64,000 nt of DNA from the NCBI RefSeq assembly GCF_001422985.1, contig NZ_LMNL01000034.1, positions 451,818 through 515,817 on the forward strand. The letters run 5' to 3'. Position numbers and translations under genes: made by a program. A model generated the notes under the pieces. That model saw only the letters and a program-made list of their open reading frames with translations. It had not been told where the DNA came from and did no database searches. Positions 8,451 through 15,834 of the stretch are shown here, in pieces (position 1 is the stretch's first letter; each line of letters starts with the position of its first letter). This DNA comes from Methylobacterium sp. Leaf117. Lineage in GTDB: Bacteria > Pseudomonadota > Alphaproteobacteria > Rhizobiales > Beijerinckiaceae.

Positions 8451-8911
8451 CGATGAACGGACGAGGCGCCGCGATGGGCAGGCCTCAGCGGCCCCCATCG
8501 ATCCACACGTCGATTCCCGTGCCGGTGATGCGGACCGGATAGGTCCGAAGCTCCCGGACGTGCCATCCGGGCGAGACGGCACCGCCCGGGAGGGTGACCC
8601 ACGCCGGGTGCCGGGGGCCGAACAGGCGTCCGGCCACGCACCGGCCGAGAGCCTGATCCGCCTGACGACGAAGATCACGGCCGCGCCGGCGCAGCGCCGG
8701 GCGCCGGACGGGTTGCTGGCGTGGTTTCCTCCCGTGGGCTCCGTGTCGGTGGCGGCCATCTCAGAATCGAAGCGGCAGCGGAGACACGGCGGAACCCGGA
8801 CCGATGGCGTCGCCGTGGCTCAGGCGTTCGGTTTGTTAAGTCCAGCCGCGTAAGTCCGGGAGCCCGAAAATTCGGGTGTACAAGATCAACGTCATCGGGG
8901 GCATCGCTATC
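8451..8911. other. gene-free spacer after the IS3-like fragment
   Basis: Several overlapping frames are open on both strands but all have arginine/proline-rich shadow composition and no recognisable domain. This may be decayed insertion-element DNA linked to the OrfA remnant. The last 30 bases should carry the start signals of the secreted protein at 8912. Confidence 0.4.
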
Positions 8912-9289
8912 ATGAAGAGATTTGCATCGAGGATCTGCACATCGGCCGTATTCGGCCTCGCGCTGTGCGCGAGTCTGCCTGCTCTGGCAGGCGGCGCCGG
9001 CAATTACAGCGTCAAGGGCAGCAACGGAGAGCCGGACACCGAATATTCCGGTACGCTGGTCATCGTCCAGACCAGCAAGGACACCTTCAAGCTGAGCTGG
9101 AACATTGCCGGCGACAAGTACACCGGCTACGCCGTGGGGGACGCCCGGATCATGGCGGCGAGCTTCACCAGCGACGGCACCAGTGGAACGGCACTTCTCG
9201 TCGAGGACGACGCGGGTGGCTACAAGAGCATCTGGGCCTTCAACGGCGAGAAGCGCATGGGCTACGAGATGATCAAGCCCAAACCGTAG
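8912..9289 (+). CDS. small secreted protein, unknown function
   Basis: A 125-residue protein beginning MKRFASRICTSAVFGLALCASLP, a clear Sec signal peptide with likely cleavage after ALA (residue 26-27). The mature part is about 98 residues, rich in Gly/Thr/Ser and alternating hydrophobic residues (YSGTLVIVQTSKDTFKLSWNIAG, given here as its central FKLSWNIAG), which suggests a small beta-sandwich or beta-barrel. It ends KRMGYEMIKPKP. An in-frame ATG 36 bases upstream would place extra residues before the signal. I do not recognise the family, though similar 'fibronectin-like' periplasmic proteins occur in Rhizobiales. Monocistronic in appearance. Confidence 0.7.
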   Translation: MKRFASRICTSAVFGLALCASLPALAGGAGNYSVKGSNGEPDTEYSGTLVIVQTSKDTFKLSWNIAGDKYTGYAVGDARIMAASFTSDGTSGTALLVEDDAGGYKSIWAFNGEKRMGYEMIKPKP

Positions 9290-9379
9290 CCCGATCGAGC
9301 CGTAACCTGATCGAGCTTTGGCCTTCTCACGCCCGCCCGGTTCCGGCCGCGGCGGGTTCGGTCGGTCGACGCCGTGGCC

Positions 9380-9559
9380 TCAGCGATCCTCGATCAGGTC
9401 TTCGACCGACTGGATCTTCGTCTCCAGTTCGACGATCCGCTGGAGGACGGCCTGACAGGGAGGCCGTTCGTCGGCCTCGGCGTCCAGCAGCAGAACGTCC
9501 TGCTCCGCCCTCAGGCGTGCGACGACCACTTCCAGCTCTGACGTGACACGATCCGGCAT
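9380..9559 (-). CDS. small coiled-coil hypothetical protein
   Basis: With the start at 9559 this is a 59-residue protein (MPDRVTSELEVVVARLRAEQ ... ending VELETKIQSVEDLIEDR). It is strongly helical and acidic, with heptad-like spacing of Leu/Val. A longer start at 9646 adds 29 residues with a cysteine and looks less natural. No convincing ribosome site was found for either start. No family recognised. It faces the two small plus-strand genes that follow. Confidence 0.45.
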   Translation of the reverse strand: MPDRVTSELEVVVARLRAEQDVLLLDAEADERPPCQAVLQRIVELETKIQSVEDLIEDR

Positions 9560-9745
9560 GATCGGAGAAATCCTGCCCGCTGCCGTCTGTTCCGGATTTT
9601 TCCGGCACGCGGGCGTCGCAGCGTTGATGAATCCTTTCCGCAACACCGATTGCAGACGTCACCACGAAACCCAGACTTGACCACGAAACGCAGACTTCCG
9701 CGCTCGCCGCCCTATCTTCCCTGGGAGCAGGAATGAGGAGCGCCC

Positions 9746-9928
9746 ATGCCGACACCGCCGAGCCACGTCGTCGACCGCATCGAGACCAAGGCGGCCAAGC
9801 TTGCCGAGCGCGACCGCGTCGCCGAGGCGGCCTGGTCCGAATTGCGGGAATCGCTCCAAGCGCGCGACGAGAAGACGGAGCGGCTCAAGGCTCAGCGGCT
9901 GGCCAAGCAGCTCGAACGGCAGGCATGA
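9746..9928 (+). CDS. small helical hypothetical protein
   Basis: A 60-residue, highly charged helical protein (MPTPPSHVVDRIETKAAKLAE...). A good ribosome site (GAGGAG) lies six bases before its ATG. Its stop overlaps the start of the next gene as ATGA, so both are translated as a coupled pair. The sequence is rich in Lys/Arg/Glu and has no hydrophobic segment, consistent with a small cytoplasmic protein. The family is not recognised. Confidence 0.6.
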   Translation: MPTPPSHVVDRIETKAAKLAERDRVAEAAWSELRESLQARDEKTERLKAQRLAKQLERQA

Positions 9929-10269
9929 TCCCGACGATGGCGGACGATGTCCAGACGCCCCAGGGGCGAGAGCGCGAGGTTCGAGAGCGCGAGGTTCAGA
10001 AGCTCGAACTTCTGACCGGCCTGTACGAGGTCGCCATCGGCCGGCTGTTCGAAACGGTCCCGGGCGGCGACGAGGCCAAGCGCCGGTTCGCCGCGGATGT
10101 CCGCCAGCTCCTGGAGGTCACGCGGGAACGCCAGCCCGATGGCCCGGCCGTCCAGACCTACGAAGCCCTGCTGCGCCGTCTCGATGCCGCCCCGCCGGAT
10201 GCGGCCGGCGGCCTCGGCGTGGTGCCGACCCCCGAGCAGGGCCTGCCGCCATCCGGGTCCGGCGCGTAG
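9925..10269 (+). CDS. hypothetical protein, coupled to the preceding small gene
   Basis: A 114-residue soluble protein. The start ATG at 9925 overlaps the stop of the previous gene (ATGA). An alternative methionine is four codons later (MADDVQTPQG). The first 30 residues contain a small duplication (EREVREREVQK). A helical region follows (YEVAIGRLFETVPGGDEAKRR, quoted in part) and then a Pro/Gly-rich tail. No catalytic motif or known domain is seen. The coupling suggests a shared function with the 60-residue protein, otherwise unknown. Confidence 0.6.
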   Translation: MIPTMADDVQTPQGREREVREREVQKLELLTGLYEVAIGRLFETVPGGDEAKRRFAADVRQLLEVTRERQPDGPAVQTYEALLRRLDAAPPDAAGGLGVVPTPEQGLPPSGSGA

Positions 10270-10334
10270 GCGAACCGGCGGGCGCATCCGTTCGGTAGTT
10301 TCACGCCGACGCCATACCTCGAAGCGGCCCTCCT

Positions 10335-11501
10335 TCAGGCGGCCCGCGTCAGTGGTGCGATGGCACAGCGGGATTCACCCTGGGCCTTGCCCTGGGCCTT
10401 GGCCTCGTAGAGGGCCTTGTCCGCCACGGAGAGCAGTCGCGGCAGGTCGGTGCCGTGTTCGGGCGCCAGGGCGATGCCGATGCTGACGCCGATCCGTGCC
10501 GTCCGGCCGCCCTCCAGGGCATAGGGCTCCGAGATCCGGGCCGCGATCGCCTCGCTGAAACCGATCAGCGCCGAGGGGGCGAGGCCGTCGGCCAGGACGA
10601 CGAACTCGTCGCCGCCGAGCCGGGCGGCGACGTCGCCCGGCCCCGTGCCCGCCCGCAGGCGATCGGCGACGGATTGCAGCAGAGCGTCGCCGACCCCATG
10701 CCCGTAGGTATCGTTGACAGTCTTGAAGCCGTCGAGGTCGAGGTAGAGCAGCGCCTTCGGGGCATCGCCGCGCGCCTCGATCGCCTCCGCCAGTCCGGCC
10801 CGGTTGGGCAGGCCGGTCAGGATGTCGTGATGGGCCCGGAAGGCGTTCTCGCGCTCGGCCCGCATGGTCGCCACCAGCAGCTTGTTCAGGCGAAAGCCCG
10901 CCGCGCTCATGCTGGCGAGGTAGAACGGAATTTGCAGGAAGGTGATGAGCAGGATCGGCTCGCCGGTGAACGGCGCGGCGAGGCAGCAGCAGCCCAGCGT
11001 CAGCACGATCATCGCGCCGGCGAGGCGCGGCGCCCCGAAATTGCGGAACGAGATGCCGCCCACCATGGCGGCCGCCGAGAGGCAGGCCAGGGTCGCCACC
11101 ACCCAGTCGCCGCTGATCAGGCTGATCAGGGTGCCGTAGCCGACGCTGGCCGCCCAGGCGAGCCCGAGCACCAGGTAGAGATCCGTCGGTGTCCGGCGCC
11201 GCGCGGTCGCGGCGCGGTGGGCGATCACCAGCACGACGAGGCGCGTGAGGCAGATGGTGTATTCGAGGGCGCACCAGATCAGGAATTCCGGCCGGGGCAG
11301 CCGGAGCGCCACCAGGGTCGAGACCGCGATCGTGTTGAGAACGCCGCCGGCGAAGATCGGAAACGTGCCGAACAGGCTGCGGATCAGGGCCGCGCGGATC
11401 TCGAGAGGAACGTCCGGACCCGCATCCGTCAGCCAGCGCGTGAGGCGCCAGGACGGGAGGCTGAACGACCGGGCATCGGTGTGCATCGAAGGACCTGGCA
11501 T
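10335..11501 (-). CDS. membrane-bound diguanylate cyclase (GGDEF)
   Basis: A 388-residue protein with about five or six hydrophobic helices in residues 35-220 and then a GGDEF domain. The domain includes HDILTGLPNRAGL, YLDLDGFKTVNDTYGHGVGD and an intact RLGGDEFVVL active site. It should make cyclic di-GMP from two GTP at the cytoplasmic face in response to a membrane or periplasmic cue. The RxxD inhibitory site expected five residues before GGDEF is absent (GPGD), so product inhibition through that site is unlikely. An internal ATG at 11486 could also be the start. It is monocistronic. The C-terminus is short and has a GKAQGKAQGES-like duplication. Confidence 0.9.
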   Translation of the reverse strand: MPGPSMHTDARSFSLPSWRLTRWLTDAGPDVPLEIRAALIRSLFGTFPIFAGGVLNTIAVSTLVALRLPRPEFLIWCALEYTICLTRLVVLVIAHRAATARRRTPTDLYLVLGLAWAASVGYGTLISLISGDWVVATLACLSAAAMVGGISFRNFGAPRLAGAMIVLTLGCCCLAAPFTGEPILLITFLQIPFYLASMSAAGFRLNKLLVATMRAERENAFRAHHDILTGLPNRAGLAEAIEARGDAPKALLYLDLDGFKTVNDTYGHGVGDALLQSVADRLRAGTGPGDVAARLGGDEFVVLADGLAPSALIGFSEAIAARISEPYALEGGRTARIGVSIGIALAPEHGTDLPRLLSVADKALYEAKAQGKAQGESRCAIAPLTRAA

Positions 11502-11717
11502 TCGCGAACGGCGATCGGCGTCGGAGAGGGTTCCGCAGTGCCCCCCGCCGCCGGTCCCCGCAGGCTTGATGGCCCGGTTCGGTTAAGATTCACGCCACAC
11601 TCTCCTTCACAGGCGCGCCCTACCGCGGCGACCCGGATCGACCCTCCAGCCGCGCCGCGCTCCACCAGCAGATCCGCCGGCAAGGTGGCCGGGAACGCGT
11701 CGTCGGAGGAGAGGCGC

Positions 11718-11966
11718 TCAGGTCGTGTACGGCGCGTGCCAGAGGCCCGTCATCGTCACGGTCGCGGTGTAGGCGAGATGGCCGGATTCATCGCGCACGG
11801 AGGCCTGGAACGTCTGCTGATCGTTCTTCGGCAAGGCGTCTTTCACGATCTCCGCCAGAGCCTTCAGGATCTCGTCGCGGCCCGCAGCCGCATCCGGAAG
11901 GTCGAAGGCGTCGCCTTCGACCACACGCAAGTGATTACAATCAAAGTCGAAATAGAATCGCGGCAT
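11718..11966 (-). CDS. DUF6894-type small protein
   Basis: An 82-residue protein beginning MPRFYFDFDCNHLRVVEGDAFDLPDAAAGRDEILKALAEI (quoted in part). The pattern 'MPRFYFD.. D..G..LPD..AAR.EAL..LAE' is the hallmark of a small family multiplied in Methylobacterium and other Rhizobiales (DUF6894). Its function is unknown. The ATG at 11966 is preferred over a TTG immediately upstream. It stands alone in divergent intergenic sequence, with no operon partner. Confidence 0.75.
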   Translation of the reverse strand: MPRFYFDFDCNHLRVVEGDAFDLPDAAAGRDEILKALAEIVKDALPKNDQQTFQASVRDESGHLAYTATVTMTGLWHAPYTT

Positions 11967-12076
11967 CAAACATCGGCTCTGGAATAGGGATAAACTTCAA
12001 CAATCATACGATAAGATCGACCATCTGTCGCGGATATTACGGGTCGTTTGAATTATGTCTGCTGCAACACATAGGA

Positions 12077-12508
12077 CTATCGGTCGAGCTTCGCCTGCTC
12101 CTTCAGCGGCCCGGGCTTCCTGTCCTCCGGCAGAATGCGCTGCAGGTGCGCGTGGACGATCCCGGCGCTGAAGGGCTTCTCGATGAAGCAGGCCGTCTCC
12201 GGCAGGTCGCCCGGGCCGGGTGTCTCGTGGCCGGAGGCGACCACGATGCTGATATGCGGGTAGTCCGCAGCGGTGACGCGGGCCAGGGCGAAGCCGTCAT
12301 GCGCGCCCTGAAGGCCGACGGCGGTGAACAGCAGGGTCACGGCGGCGCCGTGCTGGCGCAGGATCACCACGGCCGCGTCGCCGGTGGCCATGTCCAGCAC
12401 CCGGAAGCCCGCATCCTCCAGGATGTCCACGGCGTCCATCCGCACGAGGGCGTTGCTCTCGACCACCAGGGCGAACGACGGAGGGGACGAGGATCGGGTG
12501 CTTGCCAT
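12077..12508 (-). CDS. degenerate response-regulator receiver protein
   Basis: A 143-residue stand-alone receiver-like protein, start MASTRSSSPPSF. The fold is recognisable: FALVVESNALVRMDAVDILEDAGF for strand 1 and helix 1 (core quoted VVESNALVR), then LLFTAVGLQGAHDGFALAR, IVVASGH and FIEKPFS. The switch Ser/Thr (VVASGH) and the Lys (EKP) are kept. The phosphoacceptor position, normally FTDV, is Ala (LLFTAVGLQG), and the acidic pair near the N-terminus is ES instead of D/E pairs. It should therefore not be phosphorylated normally. It lies about 170 bases downstream of a LOV histidine kinase on the same strand, its likely partner. An upstream ATG at 12592 adds a basic leader and is not favoured. 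Confidence 0.8.
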   Translation of the reverse strand: MASTRSSSPPSFALVVESNALVRMDAVDILEDAGFRVLDMATGDAAVVILRQHGAAVTLLFTAVGLQGAHDGFALARVTAADYPHISIVVASGHETPGPGDLPETACFIEKPFSAGIVHAHLQRILPEDRKPGPLKEQAKLDR

Positions 12509-12552
12509 CTGGGCGATACGCCCGAGGTCGCGAAAAGCTCCGCGCGGCCGCT

Positions 12553-12698
12553 CGATCGCGCGTGATTTCGGCCCCAAAAATCTTGACTGCACGAAATCTT
12601 GATCGCTTAAGATGTCATGCGCCTGAAATCTTGACTGCTCTGAAACGCGATCGTCCGCGACCCTGATCGCTCAAGGTCTCAATCGCGCGTGATTTCGG
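12553..12698. repeat. short interspersed repeats between receiver and kinase genes
   Basis: A 17-bp direct repeat (ATCGCGCGTGATTTCGG) occurs at 12553-12569 and again at 12682-12698, where it encodes the last residues of the kinase. Between the copies are three versions of a 12-13-bp motif around AAATCTTGA(C/T)(T/C)GC. The arrangement looks like local duplication of the kinase 3' end followed by divergence. No rho-independent terminator is evident here. Confidence 0.7.
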
Positions 12699-14148
12699 GC
12701 AAGGGGGCTTCGGCCGTGAAGACGACGCCGCGCGGCCGGTAGTCGATCTCGGCGGTGCCGCCGATCTCCTGAGCCAGAGCCCGCTCGATCATGCGCGAGC
12801 CGAAGCCCGTCCGGGTCGGCCGCGACACCCGCGGGCCGCCCACCTCCTGCCACTGGAACCAGAGCCGCGCCGGGCTCGATCCGTCCACCACGTCCCAACT
12901 CACGATGACCCGACCCGCATCCCGCGAGAGCGAACCGTACTTCACCGAATTCGTCGCGAGTTCGTGGATCGCCAGCGCGAAGGCGAGGCCGACCCGCGGC
13001 GCCAAGCGCAGGATCGGCCCGCCGACCTTGAAGCGGTGGTCCTGCTCGACCCCGAAGGGATGCAGCGCCGCGATCACCACCTCGGTCAGCGTCGCCCAGT
13101 CGCCGCTGCCCCGGGTCAGCATCTCGGTCGCGGCCGACAGGGACCGGAGCCGGGATTCCATGGCGACCTGGGCCTCCTCCAGGGAGGCGGCGCCCCGGAG
13201 GGTCTGGCGCGCGATGGACTGCACCGTCGCCAGGGTGTTCTGGATGCGGTGATTCAGCTCCTTGGCCAGGAGGTCGCGGTGCTCCTCCGCGCGCTTGCGG
13301 TCGGTGATGTCGAGGCTGATCCCGGCGATGCTCAGGGGCGTGTTGTCGGCCCGGTAGGAGGCCTGGCCGCGGATCTGGAGCCAGCGGATCTCGCCCCCGG
13401 GCGTCACCACCCGAAGCTCGATGTCGTAGTCGGAATGCCCGTCGATGGCGGCGGCGGTGGCGGCCAGCTTCCGGTCCCGGTCATCCGCATGGATCGTGGC
13501 CAGCATCTCGTCGTAGGTCAGGGATTCGTCCGGCCGACGGCCGAAATTCTCCTTGAAGCCGTCAGAGGCCAGCAGCCGCATGACGCCGAGATCGAGCGAC
13601 CACGCGCCGAGGCGCCCGGCCTTGTGGGTGAAGCGCAGGCGCTCCTCGCTGTGGATCAGTTCGAGGGAGCGGCGCTCGGATTCCGCCTCCAGGGCATCGC
13701 GATCCCTCTGGAGCAGGACGAGGCGCTCCTTCTCCAGGGTCACGTCGTATTGCGAGGCGAAGAAGTAGGTCAGCGTGCCGTCCGGGTCGAACACCGGCGA
13801 GACCAGGAGGCGGTTCCAGAACGCGGTGCCGTCCTTGCGGTGGTTCTTGAGGTCGATCTCGATGGTCACGCGCCGCTCGATCGCCTCCCGCACCCGGGCC
13901 ACGTCGGCGAGGTTCGTCTCCGGCCCCTGCAGGAAGCGGCAGTTGCGGCCGACGATCTCGTCGCGGGCGTAGCCGGTCAGCGTCACGAAGGCGTCGTTCA
14001 CGTAGATGATCGGATTGTCCGCCTGCTGCGGATCGGTGATCACCATCGGCATCCGGGTGGCCCGGACGGCGGCCGCGAACGGATCGGAGCCCGGCACCGT
14101 GCTGGTCATTTCGGCGTCGATGCGCGCGCTGTCGTCGTGATCGCTCAT
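12679..14148 (-). CDS. LOV-domain HWE-family histidine kinase (blue-light sensor)
   Basis: A 489-residue soluble sensor kinase. Residues 22-138 are a LOV-type PAS domain with the photoactive cysteine in GRNCRFLQG (Cys70) and the flavin-contact pattern NRLLVSPVFD. Residues about 165-285 are a second PAS. The kinase core has the H-box ELNHRIQNTLATVQSIA (His300), the N-box HELATN (395-400) and the WQE motif (433-435) that defines HWE kinases. Blue light forming a flavin-Cys adduct should alter autophosphorylation. No DNA-binding partner is adjacent; the nearest co-directional gene encodes a receiver lacking its Asp. The protein ends ...LPEITRD inside a 17-bp repeat copy. Confidence 0.92.
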   Translation of the reverse strand: MSDHDDSARIDAEMTSTVPGSDPFAAAVRATRMPMVITDPQQADNPIIYVNDAFVTLTGYARDEIVGRNCRFLQGPETNLADVARVREAIERRVTIEIDLKNHRKDGTAFWNRLLVSPVFDPDGTLTYFFASQYDVTLEKERLVLLQRDRDALEAESERRSLELIHSEERLRFTHKAGRLGAWSLDLGVMRLLASDGFKENFGRRPDESLTYDEMLATIHADDRDRKLAATAAAIDGHSDYDIELRVVTPGGEIRWLQIRGQASYRADNTPLSIAGISLDITDRKRAEEHRDLLAKELNHRIQNTLATVQSIARQTLRGAASLEEAQVAMESRLRSLSAATEMLTRGSGDWATLTEVVIAALHPFGVEQDHRFKVGGPILRLAPRVGLAFALAIHELATNSVKYGSLSRDAGRVIVSWDVVDGSSPARLWFQWQEVGGPRVSRPTRTGFGSRMIERALAQEIGGTAEIDYRPRGVVFTAEAPLPEITRD

Positions 14149-14611
14149 GCGCCGATCGGTCTCCTGATGAGACCGGTTCTAAGGACTGTTTCTGATCAGG
14201 AAAGGGGTACAGTTGTCACATTGCCGGGGGGCGCGTGTCTCCATTCCGACCATCACGTCCGACCATCACGTCCGACCATCACGTCCGACCATCACGTCCG
14301 ACCATCACGACACCGGTCCGGGCATACGGCCTCGAAGAGATGAACCTGTGAGGCCTGCGTTGCTGTCCCGGCATTGCGGCCGGCCCTCGATGACGTGCGC
14401 GCCTCCGGTGCCGGCCGGATCGGGACGAACGGGCTCTTCCCGAGCCGTCGCACGGCCTTCATCCGCTAGTCGACACCCTTTCGACCGATGACGGCTTCGG
14501 TCCGTGCCTTCAGGCACCTGCCTATCCTGAATGCATTAAGAACTCGGAATAGGCAATTCCGGCCGCCCGTCTCCCTTGATGTGACGTCAAACTGCATCGA
14601 GGTTCATCATA
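14149..14611. other. gene-free spacer between the LOV kinase and a small secreted protein gene
   Basis: It holds divergent upstream regions for the kinase (minus) and the small secreted protein (plus), and the 13-bp tandem repeat listed next. No open frame here has credible protein composition. No palindrome of operator quality was noticed. Confidence 0.5.
14246..14310. repeat. 13-bp tandem repeat, five copies
   Basis: The unit CCGACCATCACGT repeats without interruption at 14246, 14259, 14272, 14285 and 14298. Only the last base of the final copy differs. It lies about 100 bases upstream of the LOV-kinase start, in its promoter-side region. Confidence 0.95.
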
Positions 14612-14908
14612 GTGATCAACAAAGCTGCATCGATCTCCGTCGCCCTCTCAATCCTCATGGCCCTGCCCGCCTTTGCGGGAGAGCCCGCACGGCGCAAGAG
14701 CCGCCCGTTCCGGCCCGCCATCACGGAGCCGCCACACGCCGTCCGCAGCGAGGCCGACCGCCGGCGCGACCCCCTGGGCATCATTCAGCGGCAGGGCGTC
14801 AGCAGCCTGTATGGCGGCATGGGCAACATGGGCGGCGGCTCGGGGCGCAGCGCCAATACGGGGATCGGCCTCGGGGCGCACGGCAACAGCCAGGGACCAC
14901 GATTCTGA
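14612..14908 (+). CDS. small secreted Gly-rich protein, unknown function
   Basis: A 98-residue protein starting at GTG (MINKAASISVALSILMALP), with a Sec signal peptide likely cleaved after AFA near residue 22. The mature part is basic, then becomes Gly/Ser/Asn-rich (YGGMGNMGGGSGRSAN), suggesting a disordered or surface-exposed tail. No known domain. The GTG start is the only one that gives the signal peptide. Likely monocistronic. Confidence 0.6.
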   Translation: MINKAASISVALSILMALPAFAGEPARRKSRPFRPAITEPPHAVRSEADRRRDPLGIIQRQGVSSLYGGMGNMGGGSGRSANTGIGLGAHGNSQGPRF

Positions 14909-15146
14909 AGGGCGGGCCTGCCGCCGATTCGCGCCCTGGGCTCGCTCCGCTCCGGGCGCCGGCCCAGCGGGCCCTTGGCGCGTCTCCGGGGTCGGGGACG
15001 CCCGGGATCCCGTCGAGGTTCCGGTCCCGGAGGACGCGCCGAGAAGACGACCCAGGAAGAACCAAGGATCACCCGCCGAGGCATTCAGCCCCTCCTGCGA
15101 CCGTCGCCGGATGCCGATGACCGAACGCTCAACCACGGGCGGAGCG

Positions 15147-15644
15147 ATGTCTGCTCACGCTCGACCGGGTCCCATCCAATGGGCCGCCGACATGCAGGTC
15201 AAGCACTGGATGGGCGTGCTCTCCGACTGGAAGCAGCAGCTCGGCCCCGACTGGGGCAAGGTCTATGCGGCCAGCAACACCATCTACGTCGCGCGCCAGA
15301 ACAACGTGCTCTTCAGCACCTTGGCGCAGTTCTTCAAGCCCGAGGACATCAATGCGCGGCTGATGCTGATCGAGACGATGGGCTTCACCACGACGCCGGG
15401 CGAGATGCTGGAATCCCTGACGCGGATCATCTCCAACCGGACCGTCGGCGAGACCTTCTTCGGCAACGCCTTCCTGATGGATTACGAGCTGATGGGAGGC
15501 GACGCCCGCGACACCATCGTGGCCGAGACCAAGGCGCGCGGCCTGCCGACGAACCTGCCGCCGCGCGTCCCCTTCGGCTCACACCAATGGCCGACCCTGA
15601 TCACCCCGGGCAACGGGCCGGCCTCCCTGGCCGACCTGCCGTAA
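15147..15644 (+). CDS. conserved-looking hypothetical protein
   Basis: A 165-residue soluble protein starting MSAHARPGPIQWAADMQV. A GGAG stands just upstream of the ATG at 15147; in-frame ATGs at 15111 and 15117 are possible. It contains VKHWMGVLSDWKQQLGPDW, a mid-region with LAQFFKPEDINARLMLIETMGF and a Pro-rich C-terminus. The composition is that of a folded, mostly helical protein, with balanced charges, unlike the shadow frames over it. I do not recognise a family or active-site motif. It stands alone, convergent with the MHYT cyclase gene. Confidence 0.7.
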   Translation: MSAHARPGPIQWAADMQVKHWMGVLSDWKQQLGPDWGKVYAASNTIYVARQNNVLFSTLAQFFKPEDINARLMLIETMGFTTTPGEMLESLTRIISNRTVGETFFGNAFLMDYELMGGDARDTIVAETKARGLPTNLPPRVPFGSHQWPTLITPGNGPASLADLP

Positions 15645-15834
15645 GCCGCGGCACCCCGCCGGGATTCCACCGTCCGGGGCCGGTCCGTCACACAGACGGG
15701 CCGGCCTCGCCCGGGGCGTTCCCAGCGCGCGCGTGCCAGCGCATGGCGCTTCCGCGAGACCGTCCTCGCACAGGCCGCCCTTCTGCTCGCACAAGGGGTC
15801 ACGGCGACCGAATGACGGCGGCCTGGACCCGGCG

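Noticed and set aside
8425..8853. Possible 142-residue gene after the IS3-like fragment
   Set aside because: No ribosome site, no domain, and biased composition with several equally open overlapping frames.
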